64,000 nt of DNA, taken from NCBI RefSeq assembly GCF_036417845.1, contig NC_089980.1:66834501-66898500 (forward strand). Reading direction: 5' to 3'. The stretch is from Apteryx mantelli (lineage: Eukaryota > Chordata > Aves > Apterygiformes > Apterygidae). The first letter of the stretch is position 1; each line of letters begins with the position of its first letter. The notes under the pieces were generated by a model, which made no database searches, had not been told where the DNA came from, and saw nothing but the letters and a program-made list of their open reading frames with translations. Shown in pieces: positions 11,901 to 24,038 of this stretch. The position numbers were made by a program, and so were the translations under genes.

Positions 11901-12570
11901 GTGAGGCAGGGGAGCATAAAGAGATATTATTGTATTCCCGTGGCGGAAACATTACACTGGACTTCAGAGCACAGCTGAAGTGTAAGGGCGATGCTAACTG
12001 AATCACTGAGTATGCAGCAGAAAAGGTCAGTTTATAAAGAAATACAGCCTGCTCCAGCCAGAGACGGGCCTGTAAATATGGCTTTTGGCAGCAGCTGGGT
12101 TAGTGTTGTTGGGCTTTTTTTTCCTCTTTTGAGGCCTGTTACGGCTCGCCCTTGGCCATGTCATTGCTGAGCTGCGTCCCCAGGGGCCAGGGAGGGTGGC
12201 GGGAGCAGCGTGGGCGCACGAGCCATGTGCCCTGCGCTCAGCAGCGACGGCTCCTGTGGTGTATGCCAGCTGCTCCCAGGCAGCGCCGCGTGGTGATCTC
12301 GCTGCACCATAGGCAGATTTAACTCATCAGCCACAAAAGTGTGTATGTATATTTTCATCGGTTCAGTGTGCGGAATGAGCTTTTTTTGCGGTAAGTTTGT
12401 GCCAGAGCCTGCCTCCAAAGGGGTATTGTCCCAGAGGGAGCGCAGGGCTTCCTCACCTTCCCCTTTCTGCAGTGGATATCGGCTCTGTCATGGCGTGAAA
12501 ATGTACCCTAATGTGTCCCTGTTCTTAGGTCGTTGTGGCTGGAGTGTTTCTGGCATTCAAGCCAGTCCGT

Positions 12571-12608
12571 GTTTTTTTTTTTTTTCTTTCTTTCTTTCTT
12601 TTTTTTTA
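12571..12608. repeat. T tract with CTTT repeats
   Basis: A run of 14 T is followed by three CTTT units and a second T run. This is a simple repeat in the MTHFD1L last intron. Confidence 0.85.
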
Positions 12609-13987
12609 GTACAAGGGTTACCTCCTGGGGTCAGATTAACCACCAACTTTAATGGTTTCTGCTGACTTGCCACAGCTAAAATTTTGGTCCTCCAAGTCTA
12701 CTGTTCACTTAAGAAGTTTTAATACTTCAAGGCTCTTACCCCAGAGTTGAGCTAATCCCAAACTTCAGTCTTGTTTCCAGAGATTGTAATGCCTTTCCCG
12801 TGTTTGGGTATTATTGTAGGACCTCATACAATAGGGCTATCCTCTGCCTCTGAGGTTAAAATATCCGAAGTGTTTATAAGGTTCATTAGCCTAAATGCTG
12901 TTTTTAGACTGCCTTGAGTTTTTTTGGAATAAGGTGAGGTATTAAGGGTTTCTGTCATCTTAGTGAGACACAGGGTGTGAATCTGCAGTGGTTTGAATTG
13001 ATCCAAATTGGTCCTGCCTTAAACCTGCCCCACATTTACATCCTTTTCTCTGTGCCAGTGCTGGCATTAGAGCCACAGAACTGGCTCAAGGTGCTGAAAC
13101 AAGAGAAAATGAAATTCAAAATATACATTTATTGGGCTGAACCTGCTCTCTAGGCCTCCCTTTCCCAAGGGAGAAGGTGGGAGTGTTGAGGTGGGGAGGT
13201 GAGGACCTGCAGCACCCCTGATTTAAAGTGGTTTAAACTACAGTGGACCAGCACCCCAAGATTTTTAAGTCACTCATGTATTTTTAATTGCTGCTAAAAT
13301 GCCAATTGTAAATAATAAGCAGTGTGAGCAGAGCCATTGCTAACTGTAATTTAAATCCATGAGACTATTCCCATGTTGAAAAGTATGCAAATGCTGAAGT
13401 TTTATGCTAGATCAGGGTCTTAATTATGCATAGTTTGAGATAATTGGGCTATTTTAGCTTAGTATCTCAACCTACTAATTCTAACTACTGAATTAGGATT
13501 CAGCTATAATCCATATATGTTTAGTTGAACTATTTCAATTTGCTCCTGACGTGAAGTAATCAGTCATGGAAGTGTTGTGACTAATTCTGCTGCTATATTT
13601 TGATTCTGCATAGGAAAGGTCTGCAGTTTAACACATTTGTATCGCCAGGTGAATTTAGGCAGTTATGTCCTTGCCCTTTGCTGTGTGAATTTCCCAGTAG
13701 AAGTAAGGGGTAGAAATTTTGAGGCACAAATAAGTCTCAGAGTATCTTAATTTTATTAAAGAGTTTACTCTATACTAGCCTGTATTTTGTAGCTTTTATT
13801 TTCTCTTTTAGAAGCATGCACTTGAAAAGGAATTGAAGTACAGAGCTTGATATTTTTAACAGAAACAAAAATATAATGAAAATCACATCTGTAACTGAGT
13901 CCACGATGAACAATCTAGCCTCTCTCTTAATCTCAGGTTTACATGCACAGAGCGATTACATGCTTACAGATGCAGGCAGATAACTTG

Positions 13988-14005
13988 GTTTTATTGTTCC
14001 CCCAG
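13988..14005 (+). promoter_or_regulatory. MTHFD1L: Splice acceptor of MTHFD1L last exon
   Basis: A T-rich and C-rich tract ends in CCCCCAG immediately before the first codon (ATG AGC ACC) of the conserved terminal peptide. This acceptor fixes the exon start and phase. Confidence 0.85.
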
Positions 14006-14095
14006 ATGAGCACCATGCCAGGACTGCCCACAAGGCCTTGCTTCTATGACATTGACCTTGACCCCATCACAGAGCAAGTGAAAGGATTGTTTTGA
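14006..14095 (+). CDS. MTHFD1L: MTHFD1L terminal coding exon
   Basis: MTHFD1L is the mitochondrial monofunctional C1-tetrahydrofolate synthase, which makes formate and tetrahydrofolate from 10-formyl-THF (reversible, ATP-linked) in the mitochondrial one-carbon pathway. The exon follows a polypyrimidine tract and CAG at 14003-14005 and reads 29 codons to TGA at 14093-14095. The peptide contains [17 protein letters not shown] and ends EQVKGLF, the highly conserved C-terminus of the formyl-THF synthetase domain shared by MTHFD1 and MTHFD1L. From memory the paralogue MTHFD1 ends in NGLF, while KGLF matches MTHFD1L. The exon enters in phase 0. The upstream part of the gene (more than 900 residues) lies outside the window. 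AKAP12 downstream on the same strand matches the known gene order, which favours MTHFD1L over MTHFD1. Confidence 0.93.
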   Translation: MSTMPGLPTRPCFYDIDLDPITEQVKGLF

Positions 14096-15370
14096 GAGTG
14101 AGCTCCAAGTTCAGGTTGGTCAACAGCCCTTATTTTCCTTTCCAGTTTCGGGGAGGCCGTTTATCTTTAGCATGCATATAGAAAAGATTGTCAGTTTATA
14201 TGGGCCTTGTTTCACTGAGGACTTCGTAAGGGTTTTAGGGAAATGTTTCATAATGTGCACTTTATCGTATGGGTTTCTCATTTGCTGAATGGTGGCCAGC
14301 CCTTTGCTGGTATGAACTGGCGATGCCTTTTGGTTTTCCCATCTCTGTGTGTTTGGCACACTGAGGAGCTGCCTCTGGAATTGTACCACTCATGGCTATG
14401 GAGAAAGTCAGTCTGAAGAAATCGCAAGTCCTGTTAGTCACCCAAAAAGAAATCGTACTCGTTTACTCCTAACTTGCTTTAGAGTATTAGTATTTAGAGT
14501 AAGCTAAGTATTGTTCTCTGGGTTTGCTTTCCCGTGGCAGCTCACTGAAGTAAGACCACACTGTGGTTGATACTACACTTTGAGGTACTTGTGGGTTTGT
14601 TTCTCTGATGACAGATTCAGGAACTCTTTTCTGTTTGATTTGAATTATTTTCTTAGGGTTTTAGTGTACAATGTAAAATTTCTAGTAATATGGTTTGTGC
14701 CAACTCATTAGAACTGACTCAAATCTTTAAGATGTGGTAATTGAAAAATATTCAGAGATTAGTCCAAGAGCTGCAGATGTTTCATTGTAAACACACATGC
14801 ATAGCTGAGAGCAGTTGATATCCTTCTTTGCAATGTATAGCTTCACGAGACTTGTGAAAGAGGTACAGAAAGAGAGAAGTTCCTGCTGCTAGAATTGTGC
14901 TAAAACACTGATGTCGTTAGTCTGTCTGATTTTCCCCCACCCTTTCACAGTGTTAACGAGGCAGATGACAGTTCTCACAAAAAATTTGCAGAGTACTAGT
15001 CATTAGAACATACTCTAAACCAAGCAAAAAATTTAAGTTGAAAAAGTCAACTCTTTTTTTCTGTCAACAGATAGCTAATACTTAGTACACACAATATTAT
15101 ATTCTCTCTGCTGGAGCTATGTGTTTTATTAGAAATACCCAAGCATATAAAAATCTGGAAATGAACCTGAGGGAATATGGCTAGTTCTTCATCACTAGTC
15201 ATTACCCTGTTTGACCTAAACTTCCTAGCCGATACAGTAAGAGGAAAGTTGAAATCGCTTCCTTATGAGATATCTGTAGATAGCACCAGCTGGAATAAGA
15301 ACTACTTGAAAGGAGACAGTTCTTCCAGCAGGAAGAAATATAAGAATAAAATGTTTTATTATTTGCACAG
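14096..15370 (+). other. MTHFD1L: Candidate MTHFD1L 3' UTR
   Basis: The sequence after the stop codon has no competing gene. The first canonical AATAAA I see on this strand is at 15345-15350, about 1.25 kb after the stop, followed by a T-rich stretch that could serve as the downstream element. The true cleavage site could be earlier through a variant signal, so the end is tentative. The small minus-strand frame at 14120-14389 has no family signature. Confidence 0.4.
15345..15350 (+). terminator. MTHFD1L: Candidate poly(A) signal AATAAA for MTHFD1L
   Basis: A canonical hexamer on the coding strand, the first seen after the MTHFD1L stop codon, with TGTTTTATTATTT just downstream. Supported by position only. 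Confidence 0.35.
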
Positions 15371-16401
15371 CAAGGCGAATTTATGAACCTGACCCACTCT
15401 GCAAAAGTGACATCTGTTAAATACCCTTTGGGGCTCTAAGGATCCCTCTAATTTAGTCAGAGCTGCAGCAGGTGTCCACTCTTCCTGTGCCAGTTGTGCT
15501 TCGGGTAGCTGAAGTATTTTGGTTTGTTTGTTTTTCCTCAGTCGGTTGCAAGCTGGCAAGGCTATGTCTATCCACAGTTTCAGATATGTTCTCACACTTG
15601 TCCCTTCTTTGAAGTCAACAGCACTAAAATGATACTGACAGGAAGCATAGGTATTTTGCCACCCTCAGAGCATTTCTGACTGCAAGAAGCAGCCCAGACC
15701 TCTGAATGTAATGCGAGCATCTTCAAGGCTGTAAGGAAGCAGATGAGGTGAGGACACCAAAACTCATGTCACAGAATGGAAAACTCTTTGTGAGACATTT
15801 GCATCTTAATTCATTCGGATTCATATAGAAGTTGTTTGAAGGCCTTTTCTTTGCATTTGTGCAGTTGATCTGATGGAATAAAACCCTGACTTTTATTACC
15901 TTAACAGGCATGCCACAGTATCGCACATCAGGGCTTCAGTCAGTAGCAGTTATTATGACAATGTACAGTCTAAAGCCCATATCACGCTGAAATATGAGTA
16001 CAGGTCTTTGTTTCCCTCCCAAGTAGGGCTGCACAGATAATAAGTGGAAGGTGCATGTGGCATAAGTAAATGTTTTTGTGTATTATGTTCAAGGCAAAAG
16101 TATTCAATTGCAGTAAAACATCGCAAGTATGTTTTAGGTTGTAATACTTGTATTTTTATTTTTTTTCTTTAAAGAAAGCAGAGGCATCTTGTTTCAACTT
16201 ACAAATTCTTTATCTATCTTTCTCATTTCAGAAGCCTGGAAAATAAGAACTGCAACTTTCCTATTTTCTGCAAATAGGAGAGAAAAATGAATTTGAAATA
16301 TTCCTGTTATGTGTCTCTGGAGGAATATCAAGACAGACCAAAGAGCAAAAGTTTACTCTTTCTTCAAACTAGTTTTTATGATGATATATAGCTGTAAGGT
16401 T

Positions 16402-16419
16402 AAAAAAAAAAAAAAAAAA
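16402..16419. repeat. A18 homopolymer
   Basis: Eighteen consecutive A. No upstream gene or SINE body is visible that would make it a retroposon tail. Confidence 0.9.
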
Positions 16420-19400
16420 GGCAAGCTAATTTTTTTCTCTCTTTAGTGCAGAAAACTCTCTACAAGGGCTTATACTTGTTTGTTTGTGGATAAGATGACA
16501 TTAAAAAAAGTGAAATTTTTCATCTTGAAGTTTTTGTCTTTTCTCAAAGGAGTTAACAGAAGTATTTCCCTTATCCTTGGTCATCTAAAAACTTACGTAA
16601 ACATGATTATGCTGTGTGATCAAGCCTATTTCTCTCAAAAAATACACTTCAACTCTTGGCATTCAGGAGCTGAAACTACACACAGATTAACTGCACATTT
16701 TTGAGTTATCATCAAGTGTTGCTCTGGATGCATTTGGGCAAGAGCCAAGTTTCAAATGAGGAAGATATTAAACGGAGAAAGACCAGAGAATGTATTTTGC
16801 AAAAAGTTTTTAATATAGAACTTGTTTCTTTGGTGGGCAAAGAGCTCTTGAAACGCTTAAGCCATAGTTGCCTTGTATCTATAGATATCTCTGTTTATCC
16901 AAAGTATATGTTACAGGCTCTCCAGCTGATGATGTGCTTATCGTGGTGAAGGTAACTGTGCAGACAGGGCATTGCTCCTCCTGAAGCCCTGCTTTACTCT
17001 TGTTTGTGGCTAATGAAGCCTCCTGCTGTGCTGGTTCCCAACATAGTGAGTTTCTTTCTTGTCTGGAGTGGGATACGCTGCCTGGTAACACGAGAGGAAC
17101 ATCCGTGAAGCCAGGATGCTACAGGACAGATGTTTGGTCTGCTTCATTCGGCAGTTTTTAAACACTCTACTTGTAAAACTGGAGTGTGTTTTGTATTTGA
17201 AGTGGGGATGTTTAAGCAAGTTGAATCTTAAACTATGTACTTTAATCTACTACAGTAACTTACATTTTCCAATATAGTTTTTCCTCAATTTGCAGCAAAA
17301 GAAGCCTTAAGCACAGGATACTGTATTTAGCTTTTCAAGCTGCTCCTTCTCAGGAAGCTGTCACTGACCAACTGCTGGTTCCTTCAATAACAAAAAAATG
17401 CAACAGAACAGTAGGTTTAATCAAGACAATAGGCAACTGGGTTTTTAGGTAAAAAGCAGTGAAATAGTGATGAGAGAGTTTATTTTCCTGGTGACGTTTT
17501 CCATCCTGTCGTTTTGCTCTGCTTACGCCCATCTGTATGTTATAGGCTTATACAATGTAGTTTTGGTTCTCTTTTACACAGCCACATTTGGAGACTCAAT
17601 TACAACACAGTTCCTGGGACAATTGAGGGTTTTGTTTGGGGTTTTAAAATCATGCTTCATTATTTATAAATTCAAAGCTATAGTTATGGACAGAAGAACA
17701 AACTGGGGACAGTTAAAATAATTACCTGGGCCTTCCCTAGAGTATCATGGAAATGTCTGTTGACCACATTTCAGAGCTGTTCTATTCATAGCTTTGTTCC
17801 CCAACATGGTAGGGATTGCTGTGAAGATAAACTTAAGTGTAAAAAAATCAGGGCTAACTGATGTTTCAGACTGATTAGGTGATAGCGCTTATAATGGCCT
17901 AGACTGTGGATATTTTAATTACACTGAGGCAGGAGAAACTTCTGATAAGTGAGTTGAAAGCAAGATTTAAGTACAGCTTTCCAAGCCATTGTGGACAGAG
18001 ATTTCTGATAGTTACTATTAAACTGTGCCCCAGAATATAACTATGCTATTTATACATACAACTGTGTTGTAGTTTAGTCCTGCCACACTGAGCTATCTCT
18101 AGCCTAGAAGGAACTGAACAATTTTGGAAGAAAGTAAGTGTGGTCTCCAGCCATAGTTTTTCCTACTACTGTTCTTTAAAATAAATAAATAAAGTTTTCC
18201 CTCCATCTTGCCTAGAGAAATTCAGGAAACTGTAACCACACTTTACTTATAGTCACTCTGGTTTGGCCACAGGTGCGTTGGATTTGATCTCCATGCAGTA
18301 TGGGATGCTAACCATATCACTAGCTATTGACCTGTGATGCTTCCCTAAGGTACATGGATGTCTTTGAGCAACAGGTTTTATAAGCCAGTTCAAATTGCCA
18401 CTTGATACCCACACACTTTCTATATTATTGTCACTGTATTGGCCCTTTAAGCCATGACTGCTTGGACTGCTTTTCTGACTCTTCGGTCTCTTCCTAAAGC
18501 ATCAGTCTAGCTGTTAGTTAGTTGAGAGTTAATGAGCATCATGTAATTTTTTAGTCACGTGCCCAGGATTTGTTATGCTCTTCTGATAGAGTCATTCCAA
18601 ACTTCCTTGAATTATTGAAGCTGTCTTTTGTTTTGTCCTAGCTTCCCCCCCCCACCCCACCTCATTAACTATCTGCAAAAATCTCTTGAGCTATTTATTA
18701 TATTTCAGTTCTTCAATTCATTTTGCATTTTAGTAGAAGATTTGTTAAAGATGCTCTACACTGGCCTACAGATACTGTCTTATAATCCAAAGGGACTGAG
18801 TTATTGGCCATTCCCTGAGCTGCTGAAACTTGTGCAGTACATGCCCTTAAGCTGCCTTAGTTCTGAGGTCAAATGCTTTCATAAGGAAGGATTAAAAATT
18901 AAAACTTTTAAGGTAAGTATTATTGCTAGGTTATTGCTTGTTGTTGCAGAGATAGATGTGATTGCGGATGTGGGGCTGCTTGCCTTGCTTGTCCTCCTCT
19001 TGCTAAACATGTTAAAAAAGCATGTGGTTGTTTGTTTATTATCAGTAGATCTGCTTTTTGTACTGACTGAATACTTTGTTATTGCTACCGCTGAATTACA
19101 GAAAACTGATGGCATTGAAATATTTCAGTGTTTGGGGGTTTTTTTAATTAAAAATTCCAGAGTTTCAGTTGCTGTGATCATTAAAAATAAATGAATAGAT
19201 AAAGTGCATATGCATACTGATGTTCAGTTTGCAAAAGTGGCTTAATTAATAATTACATTCATTACTTAATATTGTTCTCTTTTTATCCATCATCCTGTTT
19301 ATTTAAATAGCAACCATTTTTTTTCCTCATAAGCCTCTCAGTCTTGCCATGTCCCCACCTCCAACCAAACGCAACTACGCCAAGGAAGGAGGGGAGCTCA

Positions 19401-19925
19401 GCAGCACGCTGGGCCGTTGCTAGTACTAAGCCAGACTTGTGGCTCTTTTCTTGGTTCCCTTAGTTACCAAAACTGTTGGCAGAGCCATAGCAAGGACTAA
19501 GCCTGCCCTGCTAAGCCAGGAATTTTTATTTATTTATTATTTCCCCCACTGTCTGTTGCCATAAAGGGCTGTGCATGGGAGGATTGCCTGTATGATCTTC
19601 TATATTTCTTTTGAAGTCGGTTTGTGTTTGGAGGGAAGAACACATCAGACTAACATCCTGTCTTGATCCCAAAATATCTTGCTACTGCCTTTGGTCCTTG
19701 GCTTGAAAGACTGGGTCAGACATGAGGGTCAGCTGGACACTTTCCGTTTCTCGGTTGACAGCTGGAATTGTGTGACGCAAAATTGGGTAAAGAACACCAA
19801 ATTCAGGAGCTTCTTGGGGGTGGGTTATAAATCCAAGAGATGAAAAAGCTTCAGGAACTGTGGATGTTAAACCAACCGGATCATAACTCAGCTACTAGCA
19901 ACCAGGAAGAAAAATGGTCAGGAAG

Positions 19926-19947
19926 AAAAAAAAAAAAAAAAAAAAAA
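19926..19947. repeat. A22 homopolymer
   Basis: Twenty-two consecutive A following GGAAG. The preceding sequence shows no recognisable retroposed gene. Confidence 0.9.
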
Positions 19948-20889
19948 TCAAGCATTTCAGGCACCTGTAGGACTTTCTTGTGCTTTCTGAATAGCTGGAT
20001 GAAGTCTTTAACTATATTGTCTGGATTAGCATTGGGTCTTTAATATGATCCCCTTGACCAGATTTCTGCTTCTCCACAAAGTTTCAGTGAGGAGTTTACT
20101 CAAAGGCTGCACCTCAAGCGTTCAGTTGCACTCCAGTGGTAGCTGGGCTCCAGCCAGCCTGCCCTCAGCATGGTCCCTGGCACTTCAGTGTGAGGCAGGC
20201 AAGCCTGTTGAAGTTTCTTCAAGGACATCAATTGCTTCAGCATGGCACTGCCAGCTGGGGCCCTGCTGCAGAGAGCAGAGGAGAAACCCTGGCTGCACTG
20301 ATGACCAGGGGCTGTCCCCCAAATAAGAATGTCCACAAACGAGCAGTCCTTGTTCTAGAGACCACTGGAGGGCAGGGGAAAGGTTGCTCCCCACCACTGT
20401 CAGACTGGGCTGAGTTATTTGTGGGGAAAGTTTACTGGTTTTAATGCTTTTAGTATGCATTTTTTTCATAGATGAATATTGTTTTGAGAAAAATATTTTA
20501 AGGGTAAGCTTTGGGGGCCAAGATAGGGACCCCCTACTTGAGGGGATGGTAATGGGGGCTCTGAAAACCCCTTCAAACATTAGTGCTAATAACTGGACTG
20601 CTGCACAGTACGTGTCACTGCACACTGTGAGTTTAAGGCCAAAGTGTTTACTGTAAAGTCAGTTTAACTCAAATATTTCCACAAGTGTGGTCATAAAAAT
20701 AGCTCCCTGCCCCATGCACTCAAGTGTAATATATTATGTATACACATGCATGCATGAGGGAATATGTATTTGTGCATGCAGTTTTTATGCAAAAACTTAA
20801 ATATTTACTTCAATTAAACTTTTTAACTTGAATACTTTGAGTAATGATTAGAAAGAGCCAGACTGCTGCATACCAGCACAGGCTCAGCC

Positions 20890-20998
20890 AGACAAGGCCC
20901 TAAACAACCTGCCCCCTTTGAGCAGGTGGTCAGACTAGATGACCTCCAGGTCTTCCCCCCCCCCCCCCCAGGAAAATATTCTGTATTTCTATAATTTG
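20890..20998 (+). mobile_element. Degenerate CR1 3' end
   Basis: Contains TTTGAGCAGGTGGTCAGACT, then AGATGACCTCCAG and a terminal ATTCTGTATTTCTATAATTT. This is the order of the CR1 3' untranslated region and its 8-base terminal repeats. The usual CCCTTCC segment has become a run of 15 C at 20955-20969. It is heavily 5'-truncated and clearly older than the two large copies. Confidence 0.8.
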
Positions 20999-21901
20999 GG
21001 ATCCCAACAATAGGGGGAAGAGTTAGCAATGAGGAAGCATATGTAGCAGAAACTTAACAGGCTATAGTGACCGTAAGAACTTTTGTTCATAGAGTAGAGC
21101 ACTAATAAAAAAAAAGAGGATGTATCAAATGTAAGTCATACATACTTTTATGCAATACACTAAATCAAAGTTTAAGTTACAACATTTTAAAAGCTGTTTC
21201 CCACTGGGCAATTCAATCATGGTATTGTAACTCAATTAGCATCAACATCTGGTCACAGAATTACATTTCTAATGCCAGAGAAGACTAAGTTTTTCAGGAC
21301 ACAGCCCAGCAGCCCCGATATACACAAGGAATATTTATTCTCTAGAAAAAATAACTATGGCTCTATTTGTACTGAACATGAGCATATACATGACATGCAA
21401 CTGTGTCACTACATGAATCTGAGGATGTTTCCTTCAGTTTCACTTTTGCCCAGAGGCTTGAGGGGAAATCTGACACTGGGAGGAAAGACAGACTCATTTA
21501 TGGCTTGTGGCAGCAGACCAGCCCACACTCAGCTTTTGGTCAGCCAACATCTCTGCAAGGAGACATCCATTTATTTGTTGGGGCTATGTGGTCTTGCCCA
21601 GCTCCAGCTGAGTTGGAGCACATACCACCTTGGCACTTCCACTGCAGTCACAAAAGCTGCGTTAGCCAACCTCTTTTTTCAAATGTGTAAGGTGACTCAA
21701 CAGTTTAGGACTACTTAAGGTGAAGAAGCACTCACGTGAGAAGCTCAGATAGCAAATCCAAGCCCTTGGTTTGATGCTATGGGTATTTTGTCAGTAATAC
21801 GAGTATTAGAGACTTCCTGACCCATCCATTCCTTCTCGCAGCGCGGCATATGAAATCCTCAGCTCCTAACACAACTGTTTGTGTGGCTTACAAGGAGCCT
21901 G

Positions 21902-21904
<3 letters not shown>

Positions 21905-21945
<41 letters not shown>

Positions 21946-21954
21946 CACACACAC
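21905..21954. repeat. A39 tract followed by AC repeats
   Basis: Thirty-nine consecutive A (21905-21943) are followed by GACACACACACC. This is the longest homopolymer in the window. It resembles a retroposon tail, but no donor gene is evident in the preceding 300 bases, and AATAAA is not present just upstream. Confidence 0.85.
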
Positions 21955-22304
21955 CACACTCTCATGTGCTTCAGGATATTGCCAAAGCAGAGCTTACGGG
22001 GACAGAAAGGGGAGGGCTGCTGCACTGCTGGGGGCAGCAGAGTCTTGAGCCAACACAGCTGGGACTGGAAGAGAGCATGTGTGCCTGGTCTTGGTTTGCA
22101 GGGAAGTATTAAATGTGTTTTAAGAACCCCCTGTATCAGTTCTTAATATTGTAACAGGAATGTGCACAAAGAACAAGAATTCAATAAAAAAGGTTGTTGG
22201 GGAGAGCAACAAAGCCAACATAACTTTAGCATGCTATTTATGAAAGTAGCCTAAGGTATCGGTTTAATGAGCTAAGCCCTTTGCATCAGTTCCATACAGG
22301 TCAT

Positions 22305-22338
22305 CCCCCCCCCCACACACACACACACACAAAAAAAA
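22305..22338. repeat. C10-(AC)8-A8 compound simple repeat
   Basis: Ten C, then alternating AC, then eight A. Likely hypervariable. Confidence 0.88.
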
Positions 22339-23145
22339 GCTTAGTAAGGTGTTCAGCTACTGTAATTCAGTATCAGATATTACTGCCTGGCAGGTTGTTC
22401 TGGAATCTAGCATGAAAACAGAGCCAGTTTCATCTTGGAGTTAATTCCACTTCTGGAACTACTGAAAATTAAATAGACTTTAGATCCATGTTTGTTAGTA
22501 ATAATAAAAAATAAATAACTTACATATACTAGGTTAAGAGTGGGAAATGAAAATAAAAAAAGTTAAAAGATAATGAAGATGGCAAATGATAAAACAAGGC
22601 ACCAGTCAGATTTGCTCTTGGGATAAAATTCTATGAAAGCAATAGATGTAAATCAAGATGAAAGTTTGAGAAGTTTTTTCACCAAATCTCACTTGAAAAA
22701 ATCATTTAAGTTGGGTGATATATAAGAACTTACCATGGACAGTTTTGAAGAAGGATATGCAAGTATGTTTATCAGCAAATATGTACTGAAATCGAAGAGA
22801 TTCTCACAGGAGCTCCAAAGCTTACTTTTAATATTAATCTGACAGTAGATAAGAGACACTGAAGTAGCACGGTGTAATCAAATGGTGCTAAGAAAGAGTG
22901 GAAAATAAGATGAGCAGGAAATGATAAGTTCTCACCTATAAAAAGTTTATATAGTGTTTAAAAGACTAATCTAAAACATCTCTGAGGGAAGGATATACTT
23001 GGAAGGTTGACACTACCCAGAACCAATACTTTAATTCACATCAATGCACCATTTCCCATAAATTCTTCCCACACTTTTGACTGCCAGATACCCCAAGATG
23101 ACAGATATGCAGGAAGATCTTACTGTTGAGCCTGCTCCTAGCATC

Positions 23146-23199
23146 ATGCAAGGAAATAATGGGATAGCAAGGAAATGCAAGGAAATAATGGGATAGCAA
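23146..23199. repeat. 29-base tandem duplication
   Basis: The block beginning ATGCAAGGAAATAATGGGAT starts at 23146 and again at 23175. The second copy is identical over at least 25 bases. About 1.9 copies are present, and their identity implies a recent event. Confidence 0.9.
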
Positions 23200-23994
23200 C
23201 AATTACCATGGAGTCAGGGAGGAGGAATAAGTCCCAATATCTTACCTGTATTGAATTCATTCTCATACCTGCTTCCTTGGCAGTGGGTTGCTGTGATAAT
23301 TCCACCTTCTACTAAAATTCAGACCCCTCAGTACAGTAACAGCATTCACTCAGCACCAAAAACTGTACACCACCTTGGGAGAGGAAATGAAGGAGTTATA
23401 CCCAGTATGACTGTATGATTTAAACATCTCTGGGAGTTGTATAGACAACCTGCAGTTATCAAACTGAGTGTGTCACAAGCTGTTTAAAAACCAGATGATC
23501 TGTTTTACAAACCCTTCAGAAGGAACCAACAGCATTGTCCTCCCAACACCACGGTGGGGGAAAGGGTGCAGTACCCCTGGTCAAAAAGGGTCCCCTAGAG
23601 TACCATTTGTCTCCTGGTACTCTTGTTTTCTCCCTTTAAGCTCTGACCTTCCCAAAATTAAAAACACACACAACAGTCTCTCCCATTAAGACAGGATCCC
23701 ATCAAATACATTTTTATCTCTGTGAATGGATTCTTACCTCATGCATCTCTAGTCCTTGATTTTTTCCAATATTGGAAGACAAACAGTAGGAAGCCAGAAA
23801 AAAAACAGACAGGAGAATACATTGTTTAATCCTATATTCAGGATGACAAAGTGAGCCTACAGGGCCATATCCAAACATTTATAGATACAAGTCTGGATGC
23901 ACAAAAACAATTAGGCTTGCATGCTTGGAAAAGTATGTTTGAGGAGAATTTTTCCAGTTTGTAATTCCTGTGAAATTACTGCAGTACCCAGATG

Positions 23995-24038
23995 GAAAGA
24001 AGGAAGAAGAGAAAAAAAAGAAAAAAAAAAGAAAAAAA
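23995..24038. repeat. A-rich purine tract
   Basis: A GGAAGAAGAG start leads into runs of 8 to 10 A separated by single G. Simple low-complexity sequence. Confidence 0.8.

Larger units (their letters stand above)
7284..14005 (+). other. MTHFD1L: MTHFD1L last intron, 3' part
   Basis: AT-rich sequence between the CR1 and the terminal exon. It holds simple repeats at 8918-8950 and 12571-12608, a short AGCC run near 10699-10713, and no exon I can recognise. A polypyrimidine stretch and AG at 13988-14005 form the acceptor of the terminal exon. Small open frames such as 9343-9756 and 10456-10674 have no family signature. Confidence 0.6.
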
